Below, piece after piece: positions 7,816 to 15,331 of a stretch of DNA of 64,000 bases. Below the pieces are notes generated by a model. The model ran no database searches, was not told the DNA's origin, and saw nothing but the letters and a program-made list of their open reading frames with translations. Location: the NCBI GenBank assembly GCA_029880855.1, contig JAOUNS010000002.1:310001-374000 (forward strand), in the 5' to 3' direction. How positions within the stretch are numbered: position 1 is the stretch's first letter; every line of letters starts with the position of its first letter. Source of the stretch: Gammaproteobacteria bacterium. Lineage in GTDB: Bacteria; Pseudomonadota; Gammaproteobacteria; UBA6429; Thiohalophilaceae. The translations under genes were made by a program, and so were the position numbers.

Positions 7816-9099
7816 CTATTTAATCAATGTTGCCTCAGAGTCCGTACTATTCACTTGCTCCATAAATTTATCAAATCTCGTTTCTTCGATCAAATTGACT
7901 TTTTCATCAAATTTGTATTGCTGCCTGATTTCTTCTAGCTCATTAGGAGCAGATAATGAATCTGGCAATTTGATTTGTTTTGGCACCAACACAATATAAG
8001 TTGGTTTTCCATACTCTACTTGTTTATAACCTGTTGGATAAGTTTGAAAAACTCCAATACCATATGGCTTTAAATGATATATTTTTATTTTTTTAATACA
8101 TTTATTATCATATACTTCAGAAAGGGCAGCATCTTTTAACTTTTCATCGTACGTTAGTTGGTTTTTTCTCAAAAATACAACGTATCTCCCACCAATTTTA
8201 CTGTAAATGGACAAATGGCCAATATTTACCTCCTGTCCATTTTCTATCCCTTTATATGCCTTGATTACTTTTGCGAACCATTCTTGACCGCACTCTGTAT
8301 TTTTATATTTATAAATATCAACTAGAGCAATATTATCTGCAAAATCTATTAGCTCGTTAAGAGAAACCAGCTCATTTGCCATTAAGTTACTATTGCCGCA
8401 CACACAAAGTCCTAACAATATCGAACCTATCTTTTTTTTTGGACATACCTGCCTCGCCATAGAATTAGGATCCCATAAGCATTCTTGAGCAAAGATTCTA
8501 TCCATAATTTGCTTATATTGTTCTGCGGAATCATATTGTATTCTATTAGGTACTTCTAAACCTTTCATTTTATCCCCATTTGGACATTCTAGGTCACAAG
8601 TCCTTGTAAAACCTTCATCAGTAGTATTTCCAAATTGATTAGGACCTATTGTGTTTGTCGTGTACCAGTTTAATCCACTTGGACAATTATTCATATTATT
8701 AGATCCATTTAGAATTACTATTGTTGTAGGCGTATCTGGTGTCGACACATAGTTGGAATTATTTGTAGAACCAGTGACAGTGCAACCACCAACTAATTCA
8801 CAAGGGCGAAACAATCCGTATTTATCAAAATATTTTACCGGATTCCCCCCCACATACCCATACGTATTCAACCCACCATCCAGTCCTATCGGATCAGAGG
8901 TGATGTATCTACCGGTATTGGGATCATAGTACCTGTGGTAATTATAGTGCAGTCCCGACTCGCTGTCGTAGTACTGGCCCGGGAAGCGCAGGTTAAGGGT
9001 GAATTTTGTCCCATCCCCGTCCGGGTCGTCATTGGCGGCGGTTTTGCCGAAGGCGTCACTGTCCCAGCGCCACACGGTGGTATTGGTGACCGAGTCCAC
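7816..9099 (-). CDS. RHS core fragment with variable tip, fused in frame to a secreted-protein domain
   Basis: The 427-residue ORF starts inside an RHS core: RFPGQYYDSESGLHYNYHRY, then DPNTGRYITSDPIGLDGG and NTYGYVGGNPVKYFDKYGL at residues 38-97. A cysteine-rich variable tip follows to about residue 220. From residue 214 the protein reads like a new gene: a lysine-rich start and hydrophobic signal (KKKIGSILLGLCVCG), then a domain with ADNIALVDIYKYK and GGRYVVFLRK. The junction is a run of nine A's on the coding strand (8432-8440). One A fewer would end the RHS tip at a TAG and put the secreted protein in frame with an ATG at 8446. The frame stays open upstream to 9225 and includes TDHLGTPRQ, but with no good start. 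It looks like a displaced RHS tip cassette; the toxin activity of the tip is not recognisable. Confidence 0.7.
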   Translation of the reverse strand: MDSVTNTTVWRWDSDAFGKTAANDDPDGDGTKFTLNLRFPGQYYDSESGLHYNYHRYYDPNTGRYITSDPIGLDGGLNTYGYVGGNPVKYFDKYGLFRPCELVGGCTVTGSTNNSNYVSTPDTPTTIVILNGSNNMNNCPSGLNWYTTNTIGPNQFGNTTDEGFTRTCDLECPNGDKMKGLEVPNRIQYDSAEQYKQIMDRIFAQECLWDPNSMARQVCPKKKIGSILLGLCVCGNSNLMANELVSLNELIDFADNIALVDIYKYKNTECGQEWFAKVIKAYKGIENGQEVNIGHLSIYSKIGGRYVVFLRKNQLTYDEKLKDAALSEVYDNKCIKKIKIYHLKPYGIGVFQTYPTGYKQVEYGKPTYIVLVPKQIKLPDSLSAPNELEEIRQQYKFDEKVNLIEETRFDKFMEQVNSTDSEATLIK

Positions 9100-9145
9100 C
9101 GCCTGTCTTGGTGTGCCGAGGTGGTCGGTGCAACGTAAAACATGA

Positions 9146-9172
9146 GGCGAATTACACTTTATAATTCGCGCT
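9146..9172. repeat. REP-like palindrome within the RHS leader
   Basis: GGCGAATTACACTTTATAATTCGCG is an imperfect palindrome resembling the family-1 REP, with AATT in place of GATT. It sits inside the frame leading into the RHS core and separates TDHLGTPRQ from any normal RHS upstream sequence. Confidence 0.5.
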
Positions 9173-9243
9173 ACTGGTAAAATTTCAAACTCAAAATAAT
9201 ATTGGGGTTCGAGTACTCACCCAAACCTACGGGCTGCTTTTCC

Positions 9244-9732
9244 CTATTCGCACGAAACATCAAATTTCTTTAACTCTTTCTTCATATCTCCAGGTCTATG
9301 TGCAATTACAAAAACATACTGATGATCATTTCGCGGTTTCTCATGGCATTGATTGTCATCATTCAAACCATCATAATAACGAAGAAAAACAACCATAAAA
9401 TCATCATCTTTTTTATAGTATCTGGTATATTGATAAACGCACTGAATACTGTTTTGTCTTGTCGCATCCTGATACTTAACCCATTTACCACCATTCGACT
9501 GACATACCTTCCATCCATTTTTAACCAATAACTTTTCACGCTTATCTGTTACCCAAACATCAGGGTATTCAAGAGCAACACGGAAATCAATTTGTTCAGC
9601 ATGTTTATTGAGCCTTCTGTGGTAAAAATTTTCAGAAAAAGAAAAATCCAAAAAATCCAGATCGTAAGATACACCAGTATCGCAAGACACCAATAAGCAC
9701 AAAAGACAAATTAAACACCCAACCTTATTCAT
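9244..9732 (-). CDS. Small lipoprotein, function unknown (possible orphan RHS immunity-type protein)
   Basis: A 162-residue AT-rich gene with a short signal sequence and lipobox (CLICLLCLLVSC, lipidated Cys at about 19). The mature part is rich in charged and aromatic residues (WVTDKREKLLVKNGWKVCQ, YTRYYKKDDDFMVVFLRYY). I do not recognise the family. It lies directly upstream of a displaced RHS tip on the same strand. In RHS arrays, immunity genes of lost toxins persist in such places, so an immunity role is a reasonable but unproven guess. A stand-alone envelope lipoprotein is the alternative. Confidence 0.6.
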   Translation of the reverse strand: MNKVGCLICLLCLLVSCDTGVSYDLDFLDFSFSENFYHRRLNKHAEQIDFRVALEYPDVWVTDKREKLLVKNGWKVCQSNGGKWVKYQDATRQNSIQCVYQYTRYYKKDDDFMVVFLRYYDGLNDDNQCHEKPRNDHQYVFVIAHRPGDMKKELKKFDVSCE

Positions 9733-9808
9733 AATATTTCACAATGACTAATTTGACGGCCTACTGCTTCTACAATCGTTAAACATCTTTTTCGTCCCCT
9801 TAATATAG

Positions 9809-10381
9809 CTAGCAGGGCGGATGAGCAAAGCGTATTCGGCCGCATGTACACCCCGCTTCACCCACCGACATATCCGTTTCACATCTACCCCGGTCTTCCC
9901 GGTAGTAACCACGGCGCACATGGTACCCGAACGTCGGCCAAGGCCAAACCTTTAACTGAACAACATAACCATGTTTAACCGGGTTATAGTGAAGATAGTC
10001 CATATGTCGGCTGAAGTCATTCTCATCCCTGATGGTATGCTCCCGGAAGTGACACTGCCAGATCCCCCGCTCCACTCTGCCCTGACGCACCGTCGTGCGA
10101 TGTTCGATCCGCGGGATTTGTCGGGCAAACAAGGTATTGATAAGCCGTATCCGCATGGCATAGTCATCATCACCTGACGATAAGGTCCAGATGCAATGTA
10201 GATGATCCGGCAATACCACCCAACCATTGATGTGATAGTAATATCGTGTGCGAACTCTTTTCACCACATGGCGTAGAAAATTGATATGTTGAATAAGCAA
10301 GTGATTGTCATGCCGTTCCAGAAAATTGATGGTGAAGAAGCAACCCCCGCCCGGCACCCGGTTACGGCGGTAATTCGGCAT
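9809..10381 (-). CDS. REP-associated tyrosine transposase (RAYT), copy 2
   Basis: A 190-residue Y1 transposase, RAYT group, unlike copy 1. The HUH motif is in LPDHLHCIWTL (near residue 58), a substrate-binding segment is WQCHFREHTIRDENDF, and the catalytic tyrosine is probably in MDYLHYNPVKHGY (near 132). Family-1 REPs lie on both sides: 9811-9840 overlaps the 3' end of the ORF and encodes its last residues, and 10413-10439 lies just upstream. This is the classical RAYT-REP arrangement. The ORF appears intact. Its upstream REP was later split by the IS110-family element. Confidence 0.88.
   Translation of the reverse strand: MPNYRRNRVPGGGCFFTINFLERHDNHLLIQHINFLRHVVKRVRTRYYYHINGWVVLPDHLHCIWTLSSGDDDYAMRIRLINTLFARQIPRIEHRTTVRQGRVERGIWQCHFREHTIRDENDFSRHMDYLHYNPVKHGYVVQLKVWPWPTFGYHVRRGYYREDRGRCETDMSVGEAGCTCGRIRFAHPPC
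9811..9840. repeat. REP palindrome at the 3' end of RAYT copy 2
   Basis: AGCAGGGCGGATGAGCAAAG followed by CGTATTCGGC. It is a diverged family-1 REP overlapping the last codons of the RAYT gene. Confidence 0.6.
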
Positions 10382-10412
10382 AGTTAATTCCCTTTAACAT
10401 TTTTATTTATCA

Positions 10413-10439
10413 TGCGGCGGATTACGCTTCGCTAATCCG
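10413..10439. repeat. Left half of a REP split by the IS element
   Basis: TGCGGCGGATTACGCTTCGC followed by TAATCCG: the first part of a family-1 REP. The expected continuation CGCCCTACGGGCC is found at 11817-11829, on the far side of the insertion sequence. Confidence 0.75.
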
Positions 10440-10455
10440 TATATGGTCTCCTCCC

Positions 10456-10714
10456 ATTTTGCAAGACAAAACATCAATGATGACAGTGACTGGATTGCGT
10501 CCGTATATCCGGCCTGTTAATGAAGTCTATACAGCACTTCCGGCCTCGATGTTATTCGCGCGTATTGACCTTATCGCCCTACCGACCTCATGGGCCTATG
10601 GATTAGCCAGGTTTTCAATACGCCGGTTTGACCAGTTGTATCATCCTCTTCGTTTCATCTTCGCAATCGCGGGCGGGTCTCCTGTTTTGTTAAACCGCTT
10701 CGGTTCAGTCAGCT
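10456..10714 (-). ncRNA. Candidate bridge (seek) RNA of the IS1111-type element
   Basis: Non-coding region between the transposase stop and the subterminal repeat. Its complement contains GGCUAAUCC and, 16 bases later, GGUAGGGCGAU. On the plus strand ATCGCCCTAC (10573-10582) is identical to the right flank 11814-11823, and GGATTAGC (10600-10607) is the complement of GCTAATCC (10431-10438) in the left flank. GGTCTCCT (10676-10683) repeats the terminal-repeat motif and could be a donor guide. In the IS1111 group the guide RNA is encoded downstream of the transposase, which fits. The RNA boundaries and fold are not determined. Confidence 0.5.
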
Positions 10715-11707
10715 TCAGGCATGCTGATAAGCTGTACCGTGGTATAGCATCGACCACCCCATCCGCGCCATCTTATTGGCCAGGGCAACGGTTGCTTTGT
10801 GCATACCACGTCGAGCTCTTGTCTCATTAATCCAACGGATCAGTTTGTCCTCTTTTTTCGCCGCTGCGCGTACTGCGGAACGGGCGCCGTGTATCAACAA
10901 ACAGCGCAAATATCGATCTCCTCGTTTGCTGATACCCAGCAACTGTGCTTTCCCGCCTGTGCTGCGCTGCCTCGGTACCAGTCCGATACTCGCAGAGACA
11001 TCACGTCCGCGGCGGTATCCCGCACCATCGCCCACATAGCTGACAAAGGCACTGGCCACAATCGGTCCCATGCCGGGGATCGCGGTCAGTTGTTCACAAC
11101 GCGAGTCACGTTGGCTCTCTGTTTTTAACAGGGTGTCGTATTCGGTGATCTGTTTGTCCAGTGACTGTAGTTGTTCCCAGCCCTGGGCGAGTAGCGTACG
11201 AAACAAACCACTCAGCCCATTTTCGCCATCTTCTAATCGTTTTGGTATTTCGCGGCGCAAGGTTGGGATACCTTGTCTTAAACTAATTCCGTGCTCAGCT
11301 AATAAACCACGCAACCGATTGCACAAGGCCGTCCGCATGCGTATCTGGCCTTCTCGCATACGATGCAGGGCCTGCATGTCTTGTTGTGCCGGCGTCTTTA
11401 GCGGGATAAATCGCATCCGGGGCCTGATGACCGCTTCGGCTATCGCCTGGGCATCGTTGTAGTCATTCTTGTTACCCTGCACGTAGGCTTTGACATGTTG
11501 AGCCGGGATCAGTCTGACCTCATGTCCCAATTTTTCCAGTTCGCGGCCCCAGTAATGGGCGCTCGCACACCCTTCCATGCCAACTAAACTCGCAGGTAGT
11601 TGCGCAAAATAACTTAATACTTGTGACCGGCGTAATTGCTTTTTCTTGACCAGTTTCCCGGCCTGATTACAGCACACAATATGAAAAACATTTTTTGCCA
11701 AATCCAA
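10715..11707 (-). CDS. IS110-family (IS1111 group) DEDD transposase
   Basis: A 330-residue recombinase. The N-terminal RuvC-like domain contains LDLAKNVFHIVC (first acidic residue), MEGCASAHYWGREL and KNDYNDAQAIAEA (final acidic pair). The C-terminal transposase-20 domain contains the serine region TAIPGMGPIVASAFVSYVG and SASIGLVPRQRSTGGK. The frame has only a TTG start at 11707. The ATG expected from related elements (MQITTIGLDLAK-type) is at 11721-11723 but reads into a different frame, as if about 5 bases of a GGATT repeat were lost. The rest is full length. It may be expressed from the TTG or may be crippled. Confidence 0.88.
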   Translation of the reverse strand: MDLAKNVFHIVCCNQAGKLVKKKQLRRSQVLSYFAQLPASLVGMEGCASAHYWGRELEKLGHEVRLIPAQHVKAYVQGNKNDYNDAQAIAEAVIRPRMRFIPLKTPAQQDMQALHRMREGQIRMRTALCNRLRGLLAEHGISLRQGIPTLRREIPKRLEDGENGLSGLFRTLLAQGWEQLQSLDKQITEYDTLLKTESQRDSRCEQLTAIPGMGPIVASAFVSYVGDGAGYRRGRDVSASIGLVPRQRSTGGKAQLLGISKRGDRYLRCLLIHGARSAVRAAAKKEDKLIRWINETRARRGMHKATVALANKMARMGWSMLYHGTAYQHA

Positions 11708-11815
11708 TCGTTGTAATCTGCATAGTGGTCTCCTCTTCCTTCTCTGATGGTTAGTTCACACCTCCATCATGGCGCATTGTGACGCCGGTTTAAAAGGGGG
11801 GAGGAGACCATTACA

Positions 11816-11829
11816 TCGCCCTACGGGCC
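11816..11829. repeat. Right half of the REP split by the IS element
   Basis: CGCCCTACGGGCC, the sequence that follows the palindrome in the intact REP at 6757-6794. It begins next to the IS right boundary. Confidence 0.7.
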
Positions 11830-11920
11830 TTATAATTTTATTTTAAGCGTACTACAACCAGTCCCATTGATCCTTATCAGAAAAATTATTACGTTTAGTT
11901 TAACTCCAAAAACTATCCAG

Positions 11921-12133
11921 CTATTTTTTATCAGGGTCCAATTCTGGGTATTGTCGAATAATTGGAATCATTATCTCTGTATACACAACCCCTGCTATTT
12001 CAGCAATTCCCTTTCGTATTGCATAGCGTTCATCATTATCATCTATTTGCTCGGCCAGAGCACCTGCCTTGTCTACGTGCTCTGATAACAAAAGCATTTG
12101 CTCCATTATGTTGTATGCTGTGTGTTTTTGCAT
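11921..12133 (-). CDS. Small hypothetical protein (70 aa)
   Basis: The ATG at 12133 gives a 70-residue acidic, helical protein (HTAYNIMEQMLLLSEHVDKA, then AEIAGVVYTEIMIPIIRQY). A longer frame from 12238 has no supporting features and reads through intergenic DNA. No signal peptide or membrane segment is present and I do not recognise the family. It follows the ClpX-type zinc-finger gene by 121 bases on the same strand and may be co-transcribed with it. Confidence 0.5.
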   Translation of the reverse strand: MQKHTAYNIMEQMLLLSEHVDKAGALAEQIDDNDERYAIRKGIAEIAGVVYTEIMIPIIRQYPELDPDKK

Positions 12134-12254
12134 GATTACCAACCTAATAATTAAGACAGTTTTGTGATTCAGCACACTGCCTGGTACATGTGCGAACCCC
12201 GTCGGATGCAGGCCCAATATCCGAGCCCTTCCGCCCAACGATCCTGTTATTCAT

Positions 12255-12719
12255 TTAATTATTCAAATGTCCATATAGCGTTTCTACACACTCGTTGCAT
12301 ATACATGCATTATAGCTTTGAAACATTTGCTCTATTTCTTCGGGTCGTTTGCCACAAAATGAGCAGCGCATCGCGGTATGATGTGCAAAGTATTTCTCAA
12401 TTTCTTCGTCTGATATATTTGCCTCTATCCATTTCCCAGTCACACCCTTGTATTCACGTTCAGCTCGTTCTTGTGCATCTCTTAGAGATGAGTGGTTAGT
12501 CACTCCCAAAGACTCCCACTGGTCGTTGCAAAAAAAGAGTAAGATATTTTCGTTATACAGATCCTGGCAGATTGCCAACCGAGGTACAGCACCCAATAGC
12601 TTCCCATCCACGTATAATGTTGAGCAGCCTGTATATGTTACTGAATCGTCAATAATCGCATGCACCAACAAACGTGCATTAGCGAAAATCGCTGGTGGGT
12701 TTTCATTCTGTGAATTCAT
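12255..12719 (-). CDS. Protein with a ClpX-type C4 zinc finger
   Basis: A 154-residue protein. The C-terminal region MRCSFCGKRPEEIEQM...ACICNEC (about residues 117-147) has the four cysteines spaced as in the zinc-binding domain of ClpX (two CxxC pairs about 20 residues apart). The N-terminal 110 residues, with STLYVDGKLLGAVPRLAIC and LLFFCNDQWESLG, are not part of ClpX. There is no AAA+ domain. In ClpX this zinc finger binds adaptors and substrates, so a protein using it alone could interact with the ClpXP system or with an adaptor; that is inference. AT-rich, at the end of the accessory region. Confidence 0.65.
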   Translation of the reverse strand: MNSQNENPPAIFANARLLVHAIIDDSVTYTGCSTLYVDGKLLGAVPRLAICQDLYNENILLFFCNDQWESLGVTNHSSLRDAQERAEREYKGVTGKWIEANISDEEIEKYFAHHTAMRCSFCGKRPEEIEQMFQSYNACICNECVETLYGHLNN

Positions 12720-12756
12720 TCAGCAGCACCACCACCAATGACTGGTTGAATATGAA

Positions 12757-13836
12757 TTACGGCGTTGGTGTTACCGGGCTTTCATGTTCCGGCAGATGTG
12801 AGAAGGCGCGCAGGGTTGCGCTGACGAGGGTTGCCAAAGGGATAGCGAAGAAGATGCCCCAGAATCCCCATAACCCGCCAAAGACCAGGATGCTGACAAT
12901 GATGGCGACGGGGTGCAGGTTGACCACTTCGGAGAATAACAGCGGGACGAGTACGTTGCCGTCCAGTGCCTGGATGATGGTGTAGGCGACCATGAGGTAG
13001 GCGAACTCTGAAGTCCAGCCCCATTGGAAGTAGGCGATGAAGGCGACCGGGATGGTGACCACTGCGGCGCCGATATATGGTACCAGCACTGACAGCCCAA
13101 CCAATACCGAAAGCAGGATGGCATATTTCAGTCCCATCAGGCCGAAGCTGATCACACAGGCCACGGTGACGATGACGATCTCCCAGAACTTGCCGCGCAC
13201 GTAGTTGCCCAGTTGTTGGTCCATCTCTTCCCAAACCTGTGAGGCCATGCGCCGTTCCGGCGGCAGGAAGCGTGACAACCAGCTGAGCAGGATCCATTTA
13301 TCTTTGAGGAAGAAGAAGATCAGCAATGGCACCAGAATGGAATACACCAGCAAAGTGATCATGTTGGGGATGGATGACAGGGAAAAGGTCAGGACCTGTT
13401 GGCCCATGGTGGCCAGTTCCTTGTCAAAGGATTCAACAAACTTTTCCACCTGTTTGACGGAAACAAGGCTGTAATGCTGCGGAAGTTGCAGCAGGGTTTC
13501 CTTGCCCTTGGCGATGTAGTTGGGCAATTCCCGCACCAGTTCTTTTACCTGAAAGACGATGGACGGCACAATGCCGAAGATCAGGAACACGGTGAACGCC
13601 AGAAACAGTATATAAACGATCAACACGCTGTAGTAGCGCGGTATTTTCAGGCGATGTTTCACATACTGGACAATATCTTCCAACAGATAGGCCAGTACGA
13701 TGGCCGCCAGCGCCGGGGCCAGCATATTGCCCATGGTCAGGACGACGGTAAAACCGACGATCAGGATCAGCGCCAGTAATACCGCATGGGGATCGGAGAA
13801 GTAACGTTTGTACCAATTGGCCAGAGTTTGAAACAT
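12757..13836 (-). CDS. AI-2E / PerM family membrane transporter
   Basis: A 359-residue inner-membrane protein with the family pattern: two N-terminal hydrophobic segments (VLLALILIVGFTVVLTMG and the following one), a hydrophilic domain around residues 105-150, and about five more membrane segments. Typical signatures are QLGNYVRGKFWEI, LSVLVPYIGAAVVTIP and DGNVLVPLLFSEVVNLHP. Members of this family (PF01594) export small molecules or exchange ions; the substrate here is unknown. It starts 3 bases after the gene at 13840-14193, so the two are translated together. Confidence 0.9.
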   Translation of the reverse strand: MFQTLANWYKRYFSDPHAVLLALILIVGFTVVLTMGNMLAPALAAIVLAYLLEDIVQYVKHRLKIPRYYSVLIVYILFLAFTVFLIFGIVPSIVFQVKELVRELPNYIAKGKETLLQLPQHYSLVSVKQVEKFVESFDKELATMGQQVLTFSLSSIPNMITLLVYSILVPLLIFFFLKDKWILLSWLSRFLPPERRMASQVWEEMDQQLGNYVRGKFWEIVIVTVACVISFGLMGLKYAILLSVLVGLSVLVPYIGAAVVTIPVAFIAYFQWGWTSEFAYLMVAYTIIQALDGNVLVPLLFSEVVNLHPVAIIVSILVFGGLWGFWGIFFAIPLATLVSATLRAFSHLPEHESPVTPTP

Positions 13837-13839
13837 GGT

Positions 13840-14193
13840 TTAGTCTGTCTGTTCCTGTAAATCGGTGTAATGCCGATTGAATATCCCTTCCAGTTCGTCA
13901 ATGACTTCAGCAGCGGCTCGCCCCTGCATCAGATGTTGCGCCACCAGTGCTGAAGTTTCGTTCAGGATCCGGTCCTTGTCCAGCATGGGATAGGTGCCCG
14001 TTAATCGCTTGATAGCGGCTATGACTGTTTCATCGGCCGGACGTTCAATGGGATTGAGAGTCAATTGCGCCCTGGACTCCGCCGGTTGACGGGCGGCCAG
14101 GAATTCCGCAAAGGCCAGCAGGGTCTCCGCATCGGCAGGCTGGAGAGAACGATAGATGTTCAATAACTGCTTGTCCCTTTTATTCAAAACCAC
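13840..14193 (-). CDS. Hypothetical cytoplasmic protein between LysR and PerM genes
   Basis: A 117-residue soluble, mostly helical protein (KRDKQLLNIYRSLQPADAET, LLAFAEFLAARQ, EVIDELEGIFNRHY). I do not recognise a named family, but it is tightly linked on both sides: 16 bases after the LysR gene and 3 bases before the PerM gene. It is therefore probably part of a three-gene unit. No metal-binding or catalytic motif is evident. Confidence 0.6.
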   Translation of the reverse strand: MVLNKRDKQLLNIYRSLQPADAETLLAFAEFLAARQPAESRAQLTLNPIERPADETVIAAIKRLTGTYPMLDKDRILNETSALVAQHLMQGRAAAEVIDELEGIFNRHYTDLQEQTD

Positions 14194-14209
14194 TGCCTTC
14201 CACTAGCGT

Positions 14210-15127
14210 TTATTGAACTGAGTCGTCGTTCTGGTGATCTTCGCAGTATTGGCGGGCGAAGCTCAGCAGTTCTTCCATGGCGCGAACCCGGAACTTTTGC
14301 TTCTGGTGGACGAACGAGAAGGGACGATGGATCGGCGGATCAAGCTGGATGGCTTCCAGGGTGCCCAGCCGCAGTTCCTTGCCGATGGTCGCCCGGGAGA
14401 GGATGGAGACACCCATGCCCGCTTCCACCGCGCCCTTGATGGCTTCCAGACTGCCCAGTTCCATGGCCACATTCATGTCCGCGGTTTTGAGGCCTTCTTC
14501 GTTCATGTGATCAAACATCACTTCACGGGTGCCGGAGCCTTCTTCGCGACAGATGAAGGGGTATTGAATCAGGGTTTCCAGGGTGATGGAATTTTCTTTG
14601 GTGAGTTCATGGCCCGGCGGGACAATCACCACCAGTTGGTCCATGCGGCACTTTTCCACCACCAGGTTTTTGTTGTTGACCGGCGCTTCCACCACACCCA
14701 GATCGATGGTGTTGTTTTCCACCATGGAAACGATGCCGTCCGTATTGGCCACCTTCAGGCGAATGGTGACATCGGGGTTCTTTTCCTTAAAGTCACCCAG
14801 CAGGGCCGGCAGCATGTATTCCGCAACGGTCGTGCTGGCGCCCAGGATCAGTACGCCGCTGATATCGCCGGTCAATTCCCGAACGGAATTATCCATCTCT
14901 GAATAAAGTTCAAAAATGCGCTCGGCGCATTCATAGACCCGTTTACCGGCGTCAGTCAGACTGATGCGGTTATGGGTGCGGTCAAAGAGTCGGGTGTTAA
15001 ATTGCTCTTCCAGCTGCCGGACCTGAAAGGTCACCGCGGGCTGGGTCATGTGTAGTTCCTCGGCTGCCTTGGTAAAACTCAGCAAGCGGGCAACGGTGTG
15101 AAAAACCTGTAATCTGCGATCGGCCAT
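14210..15127 (-). CDS. LysR-family transcriptional regulator (CbbR/CysL-like)
   Basis: A 305-residue regulator. The winged helix-turn-helix is at residues 1-62 (LSFTKAAEELHMTQPAVTFQ, then FNTRLFDRTHNR). The effector domain (about 90-295) begins GVLILGASTTVAEYMLPALL and contains FICREEGSGTREV, a segment typical of CbbR, CysL and related activators of autotrophy or sulfur metabolism. No RuBisCO or cys genes are nearby, so the target cannot be named. LysR proteins commonly regulate their own promoter, and the upstream 204-base gap would hold it. Confidence 0.88.
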   Translation of the reverse strand: MADRRLQVFHTVARLLSFTKAAEELHMTQPAVTFQVRQLEEQFNTRLFDRTHNRISLTDAGKRVYECAERIFELYSEMDNSVRELTGDISGVLILGASTTVAEYMLPALLGDFKEKNPDVTIRLKVANTDGIVSMVENNTIDLGVVEAPVNNKNLVVEKCRMDQLVVIVPPGHELTKENSITLETLIQYPFICREEGSGTREVMFDHMNEEGLKTADMNVAMELGSLEAIKGAVEAGMGVSILSRATIGKELRLGTLEAIQLDPPIHRPFSFVHQKQKFRVRAMEELLSFARQYCEDHQNDDSVQ

Positions 15128-15331
15128 GATATTTGTGTCTGTGCGTGTTGATAATCTGTTTCTATACGTGCATTTAGAAAACTAGGGGGGAATCTTAGCA
15201 AGGATTCCGTGAAACTTGAATAGAGCCAGGTCAATTAGGCTGGTTTCTGCATGAACAATGGGATTTTATTATTTGAAGGGGGCGGATCATAAATGACCCG
15301 CCCGCACTTGTCAGCATAAAAATCAGTCTCT

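Larger units (their letters stand above)
10441..11815 (-). mobile_element. IS110-family element, IS1111 subgroup, inserted in a REP palindrome
   Basis: About 1.37 kb. Thirteen-base inverted repeats ATGGTCTCCTCCC (10443-10455) and GGGAGGAGACCAT (11799-11811) lie a few bases inside the element, the subterminal repeats that mark the IS1111 subgroup. The element carries one DEDD transposase and a non-coding region of about 260 bases downstream of it. The flanks are the two halves of one REP, so the insertion site is GGATTACGCTTCGCTAATCC joined to CGCCCTACGGGCC. No clear target duplication is visible, as expected for this family. A third GGTCTCCTC copy lies at 11726-11734 near the transposase start. 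Confidence 0.88.

Noticed and set aside
9208-9226. GGTTCGAGTACTC, similar to a tRNA T-arm.
   Set aside because: No matching acceptor, D or anticodon arms on either strand.
10459-10830. Plus-strand ORF of 123 residues in the non-coding end of the IS element.
   Set aside because: It lies opposite the transposase 3' end and covers the candidate guide RNA. The composition does not resemble a protein and no start signal is seen.
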